A DNA stretch of 64,000 bases from Microbotryomycetes sp. JL201. Lineage: Eukaryota > Basidiomycota > Microbotryomycetes. Positions 36,159 through 47,006 of the stretch are shown in pieces; the first letter of the stretch is position 1; the number at the start of each line of letters is the position of its first letter. A program made the translations under genes and the position numbers. Under the pieces are notes generated by a model. That model saw nothing but the letters and a program-made list of their open reading frames with translations, was not told where the DNA came from and searched no databases. The stretch covers positions 186,001 to 250,000 of the forward strand of contig JAQYUZ010000002.1 of the NCBI GenBank assembly GCA_033819885.1, read 5' to 3'.

Positions 36159-37112
36159 TTGCTATTAGCGCCCGTGGCGCCCGGGGACGCGATGACTCGC
36201 GCGCTGAGGAGCTTCGGCTGCAGACGCAAGCGGCTGCCCGGCTGCACAACGCTCGCCGCTTGCCGTTCCAAGCGGGTGCGCAATCGTTTGTTTGTCGTCA
36301 CTTTAGGTGTAGCGGGCAGTGTTGACGGTCGTGCACGGTGCCGTTGTCGAGGGGGCTTGGCGTCTTCGTCTGGACAAAGGGCGCGCGCAACACCGAGTCA
36401 GCATAACGTCGCTGCAGATCTCTACGCAGCAAGCTGGTGCTGGTCCGAGACGGGTCACTCACTGCACCACGGTCACGCCGAGGGAGCTGCCGAGTCGATT
36501 CGGAACGTTGCAATTGTCACGTGAGTTGTTGTTTTCGAAGCGAACCGTGCGGGCTGAACCTCGCCAGAGACGCCAGCAAAGGTGTTGAAAAGCAAGCCAG
36601 CGTCGAGCACGGACTGTGTGCTAAGGGACTGTGCCGGGGGCGGATCGTTTTGGCGTGCTGTAATGTGCTCGAAAGCCTGAGCCGGAGCCTCGCGATGAGC
36701 GCCGCGCTGGGGCCTCGTCTGACGACCACTAATTTGTCGGCACGGGCGAAACTGCAGTCGCAGCCGACTGGCGTTGTCCGCTGAATTTGATCATTTGTGT
36801 TATGACTGTCGTCGAACGCTGGAGCTCAGGCAGAAAGAGACACCTCCTGTTTCTTTGTCGTCCGATCGCCTGGAAAAGCGCCCGAGCCTGACAGAGTAAC
36901 AATCACGTAGTCCCATGATGTCGATCATAAGCTCGAACGCGTCTGCGCGTCGTCGGTCGGGGCACACAAGTTGTCTGACGGTGAGCAGAGGCCAGTCAAA
37001 CCCGTCGAGGCTACTCGGCTCGAGCTCGCGCGCCTTTCTTCGACTTTGAATCCCACCCTTTTCTGGATCCGTCGGCCCGTACATGCCCTTGCGGTAGTCG
37101 CAAGTCGCGATC
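36159..37112. promoter_or_regulatory. 954-nt divergent region upstream of the WHI3-like gene and a membrane-protein gene
   Basis: This is the longest gap in the window, consistent with a complex 5' region for the WHI3-like gene. Several short frames exist on both strands, notably minus 37183-36800 (127 codons), but none has a recognisable domain or supporting splice pattern. Confidence 0.5.
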
Positions 37113-38280
37113 ATGCTCCTCGTCAATTGCTGGCGGCTGCTGCTCGCGAGCAGCATCCTCGGACCGGCGATCGCCCAGCACATCGCGCAGCAGCATCATC
37201 ACCGAGACAAGGCGTCCATTGACAGGCACCAACATGAAGATACTCATTTTGACAAGGACAAGTCTGACCCCCACGTGCTCAGAGTTATCCGCGAGACAAT
37301 CGTCCTCGGCGCGAACGGGCAAAGTGGGGAGCCGACGTCAGCGACGACGGCGCAAATTGCTCGGCACACGGTAGCAACCCGGAGCAAAAGCATCCAAAAA
37401 GCTGACTCAGAGCCCGCAAACGTGCTTACGACGCTCGGCAAGCTGCGAGGTAAGGCTATTCGGCTTTCGCCGCCTCAAGCACGTGACACTGACATTTGCT
37501 GTTTCGCTCGGTACAGCCCTGCAACCTCTTATCGTGTTTGCTGTCCATCATCCGCTGCGCTTCGCCATGTTTGTGTTGCGCTCATTGCCTCCGGTTCTCG
37601 TTTCAAGTCTGCGCTTTGCTGGGCGCGCCTTCTGGATCCTGTTTGGACCAGTGTCGTGGCTCGTCTCGTGGTCCCTTGGTCCGTTTTGGCGATTTTATGA
37701 CATGCTCGCGTCTTTATCAACGCTGTGGACTTTTCTCGGCCTGGCAGTGTTTGTTGGAGCGAGCATGGGTATCATTGTCGCGGCCGTCTCAGACATGGCA
37801 CCAAGGGATTGGTTTTCTCTCGTCGGATCATCTGCACCCCGCACAACGTACGTCGCGACATCGGACAAAATTCGACCGAGCAACGTCGTCGAACCGAACC
37901 GTGTCGAAGCCGTTTGGGAACGAACGAAAACGGGCAGACACGGTCATGACCGTCGCTACAGTGCGACGAAGCCTGTTGTTCCTTCATCCATGGTAAGCGA
38001 CCACGACTCGGAGTCGGATGCAACAGAGACGGACTCGGAAGGACCACATCATCCTAGGGTGTCGTCATCTTCGTTCGGCTACAGGTCATCATTCAACAGC
38101 GACTTGAAACCGGCACGTGATCCAATTGAAGCTTGGATGTCGACCTCGAGCTCGAAAGGTGGTAGCAGTTCCAAAACTTTGCTCACGTCATCTGCGTCAT
38201 CAACGGGCATGAGCAGGGCGGGCAGTGGCATGTCAGACTCGACTAGGAGTAGATATTCGTCAGCCTACGACCGAAGGTGA
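37113..38280 (+). CDS. secretory-pathway membrane protein of unknown function
   Basis: Exons 37113-37449 and 37517-38280 (intron 37450-37516) give 366 residues. An N-terminal signal peptide (LLASSILGPAIAQ) is followed by a His-rich polar segment. Then come at least three hydrophobic segments (about residues 113-140, 145-165 and 178-200: LIVFAVHHPLRFAMFVL; FWILFGPVSWLVSW; WTFLGLAVFVGASMGIIV). The C-terminal 160 residues are Ser/Asp-rich and probably cytosolic. I do not recognise the family. It is divergent from the WHI3-like gene and convergent with TVP23. Confidence 0.75.
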
Positions 38281-38465
38281 TAACACATCAGCATGTGATT
38301 GAAAGAAATACTTTTGTACAAATCGTGTTTGTGTAGCCTTGTTTTCGCTTGTTGTGTGCTTGCAATTGCCAGATATCCTCTGCTTTCCCAGAATGCAACC
38401 CTGAAAAAACTAAACTAGGTTCGATGTCCTTTGCACACTCCTTTCTATTTACGTCATTACGGAAT

Positions 38466-39506
38466 TCACTTGAAAAATGATCCGACGGCCTTTGTGGCCA
38501 TGCCAGTGACCAAGGACGTTCCAAACCCACCAAACCCTTGCATCATTCCCGTCGCTGCGCTCTCTGCTGCCCACTTTCGTTTCGCATCTCGGTCCTGTAA
38601 GCACAACGAATTGCGTCTTGCGTTCAGCAGCGTGCTTGTGCAAGAAGTGCAGGACAAGACTGACGGCATAAGTGTATCCAACAGTGTTGATCAAGTTGAA
38701 CACGAGCGCCAAGACGACGATTGGCAAGAATGAGATGTTGAACTTGAGCAGCCCAATGAATAGCAAGGCGACCCAAGCTGCCGGATACTGCACACGTTCA
38801 ATGCAGCACTTTGTTAGCTAAAACCATAGGGCGGCGGGTAGTCCAAGCCACTTAGACTCGCAGTGTACATGGCGATCCAGAACATTTTCTGGTCGACGGC
38901 GTTTGAAGGTTGGTCGGGCTGTTTCGAGTTGCTCGTCAGCGTCACAATGATCAGCGTTTGCGTCGTCAATACTGACACTTCGATGCTCAAAGACCCAGTA
39001 CGACGAGCCGTCTTCATCGACCTGGTTCCAGAACCTTAGTCCACACAAGATACGTCCCGATACGTTTCGGACTGTCCAGAAATCGAGCGACAAGAGCACG
39101 ACGACCAGTACGGTCTGGTGGAGAGAGTCGAAAGGTCAGAGCTGGCAAGCCGGCAGCGAGAAAGCACGACAGAACTGACCGAGAAGACATAGGACGACGA
39201 GAAGAACCCACACAAGAGGTATGTTGCGATAGCGAGCGATCTGAACAGGTACAGGCAGATGAGCGCGACTGGATGAGCAGACTGGCTCAAGATGGACGCG
39301 TCGGCGTCTGTCGCATTTGAGCCCTGTCCCTGCGTTTGTATCGATCCCATGCTCGTCGGTGCTTGCTGTGGGCGCGCTGATGTGGACGACGGGGCACGGC
39401 CTTGCTCTGCAGCAGAAATAGGATCCTCGTCCGCGCTGATCTGGCCGTCGTACGCCGAGGCGGAGGACAGCAAATTTGTCGACGACGCTGAAGGGTTGTA
39501 CGACAT
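38466..39506 (-). CDS. TVP23: Golgi membrane protein Tvp23
   Basis: Exons 38466-38594, 38665-38777, 38852-38918, 38977-39114 and 39180-39506 give 257 residues. An 80-residue polar N-terminus precedes the conserved four-segment core: [79 protein letters not shown] and [19 protein letters not shown]. These are the TVP23/FAM18 signatures. The protein sits in late Golgi membranes and assists vesicle trafficking. The donor of the 38778-38851 intron (GTGGCT) was chosen because it alone keeps frame and restores the spacing to the next Trp. It is divergent from SRP72 by 254 nt. Confidence 0.93.
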
Positions 39507-39760
39507 TGTGACACGTTCGTCGGCACGCGTCTAAGGTGGTCGACGGTGCCAACGAGTCGTCCCGAATCGTGGCAGGGGCTCGTTCAAGGACGGTTCGAAG
39601 CGCCTCTCCGGCTGCGCAATCTGACGTGATCTGCTTTGATGGACCGATATACAAGGCGAACGGTCACGGCGCGTGTCGCTTAAGGTGTCGCTCGCGATGA
39701 CAGGCCGGACTCGAACCAGGTCGGCAGTTGCTCCCGGCGCTTGTTCGACTCTGTCCAGCC

Positions 39761-41028
39761 ATGACGACCGCCACGCCGTCCGCTCGCAGGCAACAGGAGA
39801 GCAGGCCGTCGAAAACGGCTGACCCGCAAAGACTGTATCGCTCGCTGCACGACCAGATTGATTCCGGGCATTTCGTCAATGCTATCAAGACGTGCGCCAG
39901 GCGTCAGTCTGCTCTTACCTATCGCTCTGCCACTCTTTATCCGAACGCTCACCTTGCATGCTTCTGTTGCAGTGCTGCGCATCGATGGGCGTGACGAGCT
40001 TGCGCTGCGGACAAAGGTGCAGCTGCTGATTGCGCTCGACAAGCATGCCCAAGCTTTGCGACTGCTCCACGATAGCGCACCGGCGATGGACCCAAACTGT
40101 CAACTGATCAAGGCTTACTGCCTGTACAAGATGAGCCGCGGCAGCGACGCGCAAGAGATGATCGACAGCCTCGCCTCTGCCGAACGCCACGACAGGCCCG
40201 CCAAGATGCTCGAGGCGCAGATTGTCAGTGTAGCATGTGCGCAATCAGCCCAGTAGCATTCTGACACATATGTGTCATACAGGCGTACCGCCAAGAAGAA
40301 TATGAGCGGAGCCGAGACGAATTTGAAGAGCTGGCCAACACGGTCGAGCTAGTGAGTCTTTGTTATGGGCCTGTGTACGAGTGACGGTGACCGACTCAAG
40401 TCCGACGATGAACGAAAGGACTCGCCCGAGCACCAAGACTTGCAAACCAACATCGACGCGTGCGACGCACACATTGATTTCATGTCATCTGTGCCTTCGC
40501 ACCTCGGTTCGACGACGACGCCTGCAATCGAGACGCTCGAGTCCGCGCCAGTCGGACCTTTGATACATTCAAATCCGATGTTCAAGACCGTGCCAACATC
40601 AGGCGCGCAGCAAGCTTCGACTTCAATGACGAGGTCCAGTGGTGGCGCCGCTGCTGCTTCGACGGGCGCCCCTGGCAAGAAGCCGCGCAAATTGCCGAAA
40701 AAGTACGACCCGACCAAGGAGCCTGATCCATGGAGATGGACGAAAATGAAAGAGAGGCCAGGTGCGCATGAATGCGTGCGCTCCTCAAGTTTGTATCTGA
40801 TTTCGTTCGTGTGGCACAGGCATGGGCGAATTGATCCAGCAGCGACGCGAAAAAGCTCGTGGCAAGAACAAAGAGAGGCAAGCCTTGTTGACGCAGGGAG
40901 GGTATGACTCGCCGGCGAAAGCGAAGCAAGGAAGCGCGGCGGGCGCAGGTGGCGGTGGCTCAAAGCCCGGCGGAGCAGGAGCGGGAGCAAACGCAGGCAA
41001 CAAAAAGAAGAAGAAAGGGAAAAAGTAG
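39761..41028 (+). CDS. SRP72: signal recognition particle subunit SRP72, unusually short
   Basis: Exons 39761-39902, 39973-40223, 40283-40351, 40401-40761 and 40820-41028 give 343 residues, against roughly 600-670 in animals and yeast. The N-terminal part has the SRP72 TPR start (LYRSLHDQIDSGHFVNAIKT, KVQLLIALDKHAQALRLL, YCLYKMSRGSDAQEMID). After SDDER and a DAHIDFM stretch, the central TPR helices are missing and the protein passes straight to the RNA-binding C-terminus (KLPKKYDPTKEPDPWRWTKMKERP), a Gly/Lys tail ending KKKKKGKK. All junctions are in phase and no extra exons fit in the 49-69-nt introns, so the shortness looks real. It is followed by PGS1 after only 56 nt. Confidence 0.88.
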
Positions 41029-41084
41029 CCTTTGAAATACTCAGACATGCCGTGTTTCCCTTTGTGGCAAACGATTGACTGCTG

Positions 41085-43227
41085 ATGACGAACGGTTGTT
41101 GCGCTCCGCCGACATTTGAGCGCCGCGATGGCATGCCGCTAAGCCAGCGCGCTCGGTGGCCGTCCTCGCTGCGACCTTGGCCAGGATGGCAATGGCAGCA
41201 GCCGCAGCAATGGAGAGCGTGTCGGTGCTATGGGCACGGCGCTGGCGTGCAAGCAGCATCGGCTTCGTCGGCCGCTCCTGCCTGGCACGAGTTTAACGAG
41301 GCCGTCGCGGCCCTGCCGACGTTCCTGGCGCACAGTAAGCAGGTCAAAGTGCTGAGTGAACCTCGCGAGTTTTACGAGACACTGCTCGTGAGTTGCGTGT
41401 GGGCCTAGACGCGCGCGTTCGGCTCAATCCGCTCGCGTTTCCATCGGCAGGAGCGCATCAGCACGGCTCAGCAACGCATCTTTGTTGCGTCCTTGTACGT
41501 CGGAAAGCAGGAAGATGAGCTCGTGAGTTTGGCTCGCACTATCCGCCATGGCTTACCGTCACTCGGGCACTGACACTCGCCACCAAAAGGTTCAAGCGCT
41601 CGGCTCGGCGCTCGAACGCAACGCTCGGCTCAGCGTCGTCGTCGTGCTCGACTACCTCAGGTCGACGCGCGAGCACCCAAAGCCGTCCTCGGCATCGCTC
41701 ATCGCTGCACTCGCCGCAAAGTACCCCGACCGGTGCCACTTGCGCTTGTACCACACGCCAAATCTGAGCGGATGGCGCAAACGACTGATTCCGAGGCGGT
41801 TCGACGAGGGATGGGGCCTGCAGCACATGAAGTGTTACGGCTTTGACGATTCAGTCATCATGAGCGGGTCAGCCAGTTTTTTGCAGCTCAAGTGGCCTTC
41901 ACTCGTTGCTGACAATCCTTCGTGCTTTGGCTTGTGGCCGCGGCTCCGTTTCGTCTTCGGCTTCGGAATCGTCTCGAAACAGAGCCAACTTGAGCAACGA
42001 CTATTTCACGAACCGTCAAGACAGGTACATAGAGTTCAAACACAACGCGCCCTTGGCAGACTATTTCGCCGAACTGCTCGACGTTACCAGCTCGTTTTCG
42101 TTTCAAGTAACCGCCTCGGACGCGGCAACGAAACACCCCCGCATCGATATCCATTGGCCTCGCAATAACATCGTGTCGACGTCTTTTCTACAAAAACCAT
42201 CAATCATACCAGACCTGAAGGCGCGCGTCCACGACAGATTAGAGCAGCTGACATCAAAGTGGCGGTCGAAATCAGCTTCTGCGCGTACCTCTATGTCCGA
42301 ACCAGGGTCAGACTCGGTTCCAGACACAATTCTGAGACCGACTCTACAAATGGGCACGTTTGAAATTCGCCAAGAGACCGACGTGCTCGTGCCTTCATTC
42401 TTCAAGCTGGCTGACGACTTGGCTGTCGCGCCGAACGGCTGGAAGACGACAATTGATTGGACGTCGGGTTACTTTTCGGTTCAACAACGGTATCAAGAGC
42501 TTGTGCTGGCCAGCAAAGCTCAAGTTAGATTGGTTTCAGCTTCGCCTGACGTGAGTCTTGACATTTCCGTTTTCAGACGCGTGGCCAGTTCTCAACTTGC
42601 TAGTATGTCCTTTGCAGGCGAACGGATTCACTGGCTCGAGAGGCATATCCAAGTATATCCCACCTGCATACACGCACTTGCAAAAGCTGTTTTACGATCA
42701 GGCGGAGGCGAGGTCTCGCCAGAGCGGTCGCGAGAATCACATTTCCATTCGAGAATGGCGCAGACCTGGTTGGACGTACCATGCCAAAGGTGAGAAGGGA
42801 CAGCGTCCACATTTCACTGTTCAACAAAGCTCATATTGTTTATTTGTTTTTCGCTTTGATACACAAAGGAATATGGTTGTCACCTTCGTATCCGAACCCG
42901 GTGCGAGATTTCAAATCTCACAACTTGTCACCTTTCGCCGATGCCAACGATGCCGATTTGTACTTTCGTCACTCTGGTCGACAACGGCCTTGTCTCAGTT
43001 TGATAGGTTCATCAAATTATGGTCGACGGTCAGCTTCAAGAGACTTGGAAGCAAACGTTTTAATTCAAACGACAAGTCGAGATCTAAGTCTAGAGTTGAA
43101 ACGGGAAGTCGAGAGCATAAGAGAGTATGCGGTCGACAGGGTCAATGACCGATTGTTTGCGAAAAAGGATAGAAAAGTGAAAGAAGGCGTCAAAGTCGCT
43201 GCAAAGTTGATAGAAGACATGTTGTAA
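41085..43227 (+). CDS. PGS1: phosphatidylglycerophosphate synthase
   Basis: Exons 41085-41387, 41451-41522, 41590-41867, 41983-42550, 42618-42789 and 42869-43227 give 583 residues. It is a phospholipase-D-superfamily enzyme with two HKD motifs: HMKCYGFDDSVIMSGANLS and TYHAKGIWLSP, the second followed by LSLIGSSNYGRRSASRDLEAN. It condenses CDP-diacylglycerol with glycerol-3-phosphate in the mitochondrial inner membrane, the committed step to cardiolipin. The Arg/Trp/Gln-rich N-terminus resembles a presequence. The start is uncertain: ATGs at 41085 and 41133 are both in frame, and the first lies only 57 nt past the SRP72 stop, so the two transcripts must abut or overlap. The 3' end is 58 nt from the convergent GST gene. 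Confidence 0.9.
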
Positions 43228-43285
43228 AAAGACTCATTCATGACGCATCGACAGAATATCATTTCTACACTATGTTGATCATTGT

Positions 43286-44785
43286 TCACAGCTTGGCAGA
43301 GTCGTTGGCGGGGAAAGGTCCGTTCCATTTCTTGCCGAGGAAGAAGGCCATGATCTGCAAACATCAATCACACCCGTTTGTCAATGTGTGGCCTGTTTTG
43401 ACAAGTCCGAAGCGAACCGACAGAGAGTGACTTACTTCGAACCTGTCTGCGCCAAAAAACCTTGTCTCTTCGCCCCTGTCGTTGACAACCTCCATCCAAG
43501 GCTGTGCACAGTCGTTCTCTTCAGCAACGCAGGCAATAGCAAGCTCGAGTACAACCTCATGACGACTTACCATGCCGAACGCTCCAGATTGTTCGACCAA
43601 TTGCTTACTCTCTTCTTTGATCCTGTTCTTGTTCTCGTCTGCTTGACTCTTTTCAATCCATTGCTTGAGTTTGTCATCAGACACGAGCGACGATGGAATC
43701 ACTGAGCGAAAGTTTTCAGGTTTGGCAGCCGCCGTGGCGCCCTTTGATTTCGGAGTCCAAATTTGTTCCTGTTTGATCGGGCGAAACGAGAGACCGTGTC
43801 AAGATCCAGAACAGAGAACTCTAGATACGGGTCGTCCTCACATAGAAGCACTCTGTCACGGCTAAAAGTTTTTCGGGAGCTTCGTCGGCAATGACACGAA
43901 GAAGCCTGACGACATGCATCGTCTGCACCGGGAAACTGTCGGGAAACTTGATGGCTGCAGGATTGGATTTGAAGAGGACCAAAAATCAAACGGTTTGATC
44001 AATACGCGTCGCAGTCAGTCAACCCGGAGACGGCTCACGGATTTGCCAAAACCTTTCAGATGCTCAAGCACTGGTCAGACAAACGTGACTGTCCAACGCA
44101 CACACGCCGAGAGCTCTTACTTGGACTGAAGAGGCATGTCAATCTTGTTCATCCACAAGCCTATGCAAGTATTTTCGTTCAGCCAATTTTGCCACTGTTC
44201 ATGTCCCGAGCCGAAATGCGAGTGCACGCAGTCAGACTCGTACCTTTGTTGGCGACAGTGATTGGTGGTTTGTTACCTGGTGAGTGTCACAAGATGTGAA
44301 CGCGGTCAATGTGGGCAAATGTTGCTGAAATGACAGAGAGTGACGCACCGCTGCTGATCATGACGCCTCCCAAGTACACAGGTTTGAGTACAATGTCAAG
44401 GTTCCATGCTTTTTTGTATCGCTGCAAAACTTTATTATCCGGATACGAGTCAGTCGACCTAACCTTGAAAGTCTGTAGCCATGCGATCAACCGGCCGCAA
44501 AGGTTCGAAACGCGCGGAACGCGGTCGGGCAACACTGCACATCGCATGCGAGCGCAGGACATGCATCTGATGGTGCATTCCTGTTGCTCGCTACAGCTGC
44601 AGGCAGGTTTGCATGGCAGTGTACGTTCCCCCGCACTTGCCATACACGACACCACTGAGACGGCGCTCGCGTGCGCGCGGTCAAATGCCCGGAAGGCTAT
44701 ACACGACAAGTGAAAGAAGCTCACTCGTGTGCGCAAAGAATGTCCATGGGCTGACAGGGTCAAAGTACAACGTGACGCGCGGCAT
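43286..44785 (-). CDS. kappa-class glutathione S-transferase (DsbA-like 2-hydroxychromene-2-carboxylate isomerase family)
   Basis: Nine exons: 43286-43354, 43436-43501, 43571-43768, 43842-43954, 44039-44052 (14 nt), 44121-44160, 44244-44276, 44349-44429 and 44725-44785; 224 residues, the usual family length. The thioredoxin-like start YFDPVSPWTFFAHT carries the active-site Ser12. Then come LQRYKKAWNLDIVLKPVYLGG, SSGNKPP, a helical domain (FPVQTMHVVRLLRVIADE), and the C-terminal thioredoxin half with GAFGMPWMEV, FFGADRFEIMAFFLG. The enzymes conjugate glutathione in mitochondria or peroxisomes; bacterial relatives act in naphthalene catabolism. The 295-nt first intron is much longer than the 68-84-nt others. 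Confidence 0.9.
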
Positions 44786-45146
44786 TCTCGTCCGTCTCGT
44801 CCGGTAAAGTCGAAGGCTGAGCGCTCGAATCGCGGAGCGCCACACCCCAAACTTCTGCCGAGATCGGTCAAGGAACAGCTTGTTTGTGCATTATGTATGG
44901 GTCCGGCTCAATAAAACAATTCCTCTCGACGCGCACTCAGGGCCTCCAACTGCTGCTTGCACGCTTCGACAGAGTGTTTCGGCGACTTTCAGAGCCGGGC
45001 AGCGTCGAAATTAAGAGTAATTGCATGGAGTACAAGACAAGGAGCGACAATCTCTGCGACCTAGATGTGCGGAAAAACAAGTGTCCTCGACAACATTTTG
45101 CGCATAGCCTTTTTGATTTTCTCATCTGGTTCAACCGATCGAACCC
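44786..45146. other. intergenic region between SFC1 and the kappa GST gene
   Basis: 361 nt, tandem minus-strand genes: GST promoter plus SFC1 3' region. No ORF, tRNA or repeat found. Confidence 0.5.
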
Positions 45147-46689
45147 TTACTCGCTGTACTCGTACTTGTGCTCCTCAGGCTTCTCGATCCACCGCTTGAT
45201 CCTCTCATACACGGTAAAGACGACCGCCTGTCCAGGCGCGACGCGCATCACTCGCGGCGTGATACCTTTGTAGAATGCACTCATGCCCTCTTCTTTGAAC
45301 ATTTGCGACGACACAGTCGTGATGCGCGTCCATGCAGTCTCACCCTTAAGCGCGGTCGCCTTCTGAATACGGGTTCTGCATGAACCGAGTCAGCAAGGTC
45401 CTCGAGGAAGAATAGCAACTACTGACTTGATCGTGTCAATGGGTGCATTTGTAAACGGACCCATGGCACCGGAGATAAGCCCAATCAGACTCGTTTGTAC
45501 CGCAGGCAAGCCTCCATCGGGATATTGCGGCTGCAGCCTTTGCAAGAGCTTCTTGAGCTCGGTGTAGGCCGTAAAATTGGCGGCTGTATGGTTTCAACGT
45601 CAGCTTGGACGGGCAAAGCACGAGAGACGTGGTGTGTGATCAAATGGCTTACCTTGGTTGGTAGCTTGTCGCAATGCCGTCAAACCGACACCACGGTACA
45701 AGGTTTTCGGGCCTTCCTCGCGCAAGATGACGAACAAGGCGTGAGCCGCATTGCGATACTTTGGCACGTCGAGCGGGTCTGTCATCGAGTGCACTTGAGC
45801 TTGTAGCCGAATCTTGACGACTTCCATCGGTCCAACAACGAGCACGGCTTCAGTGACACCAGCTCCGAGACCGGCTGATGAAACAAAGCCAAGGTCAGTC
45901 TACGCGTATCACGTCAGACGCGTTTGCAGATGTATCGCACCGATGAAGATGTTGCGCGAATTGACCTTGCCCGTCTCTTTGTCTGCCAACAGCTCCTTGT
46001 ACGCCTCGAACGAAGCGAACCGGATCGCCATCTTCGGCACGATGCCCGTTACGACCGCACCCAAACCCTTGTAAAGGCCGAGCGGTGACTCCTTTGCGAC
46101 AATGTGCTTGCCAGTTGCGAGGAAACCGCGTGGCTTGCCCTGTCATGTGATTGATGTGATGTGTCAGCCCGTGAAAGACTTCGGAGCCGAGCGACCGCGG
46201 CTGGCTGCGACCGTTGCGGGGCCGATGTGCCGTCAATGGCGTCGAAATGTAGGCCCGCAACCAAGCCAACGGCGTGCTCTATGCTCTCAGCTTGTGACCC
46301 AGTCTCACCCCAGTAGCTTTGGCGCTCCGAGAAAGCTGCATCCGGACTCTGAACGGTCGCACAAGCCAAGGTCGTCAGCGCGCGTGTTCCGCAAGCTATT
46401 GCACCTCAAGGACAAGCAAGAAGTGTGGACTGACTTGATCGTATCGAGAGGATCTGCATGGCGTTACATGAATTGTCAGCGTCGACTGTGCTGACCCGGC
46501 CGAATCGATTCCGGGGCCCGATCGGCTCGCCGGCTCGCTGCACGGCTGCTACAGCTGCTCCCGATCAAACTCACGGCACACCAACGCTTCGGCCAAGCCT
46601 GCACCTCCTCCTGCGACGAGATGCACGCCCATTGGCGTCTTCTTCTTTTCGCCGGCTGGCTTGTCGGCTGAAGCGGCTGCCTTTGACAT
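45147..46689 (-). CDS. SFC1: mitochondrial succinate-fumarate carrier
   Basis: Exons 45147-45375, 45427-45583, 45653-45874, 45941-46139, 46310-46349, 46435-46453 (19 nt) and 46575-46689 give 326 residues. Three carrier repeats with Px[D/E]xx[K/R] motifs are visible: HPLDTIKVRMQLS, GPMEVVKIRLQAQ and APIDTIKTRIQK. The stretches GLGAVVTGIVPKMAIRF and VHSMTDPLDVPKYRNAAHA, and the C-terminal GITPRVMRVAPGQAVVFTVYE, are specific to the Sfc1/Acr1 branch. It exchanges cytosolic succinate for mitochondrial fumarate and is needed for growth on two-carbon sources in yeast. The first repeat signature is divided over three exons, one of only 19 nt. It would also carry succinate produced from 3-oxoadipate, a link that is inference. 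Confidence 0.95.
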
Positions 46690-47006
46690 GTTGAATCCGC
46701 GCGCTGTACTAAAACTCTAGATCGAATGGCGAAGAGAAAGCAGCAACAGGTCCAAAGTCGAAAACGAACGACGTGTCCAACGAGAGAGCAGAATCCGTGT
46801 AAACGGGTGAGAAAGAACAAACCCTCGTGATTCTGATCTCATCATTGCCGGCGAGCTTGGGCCGCCTCAGCGCTCGCTCGCTCGGAACGAACCGGGCGAA
46901 ACACGCTGTTTTTTCTCTCTTTCGAATACTTTCGGTTGTCACTTTTTTACATCATTTTCAAGCCAGCATCCACTGCAGCCTAGATTTTCGACTCGTGACC
47001 GTGTAC
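46690..47006. other. intergenic region between pinin and SFC1
   Basis: 317 nt upstream of SFC1 and downstream of the pinin stop. No element beyond presumed promoter and 3' UTR. Confidence 0.5.

Noticed and set aside
36159-37112. Small ORFs on both strands (for example 36800-37183 minus)
   Set aside because: No family signal, no splice support, and they sit in a divergent promoter.
39690-39720. GGTTCGAGTCC on the minus strand, resembling a tRNA T-loop
   Set aside because: Flanking bases do not form a T stem or cloverleaf, and it lies in the SRP72 upstream region.
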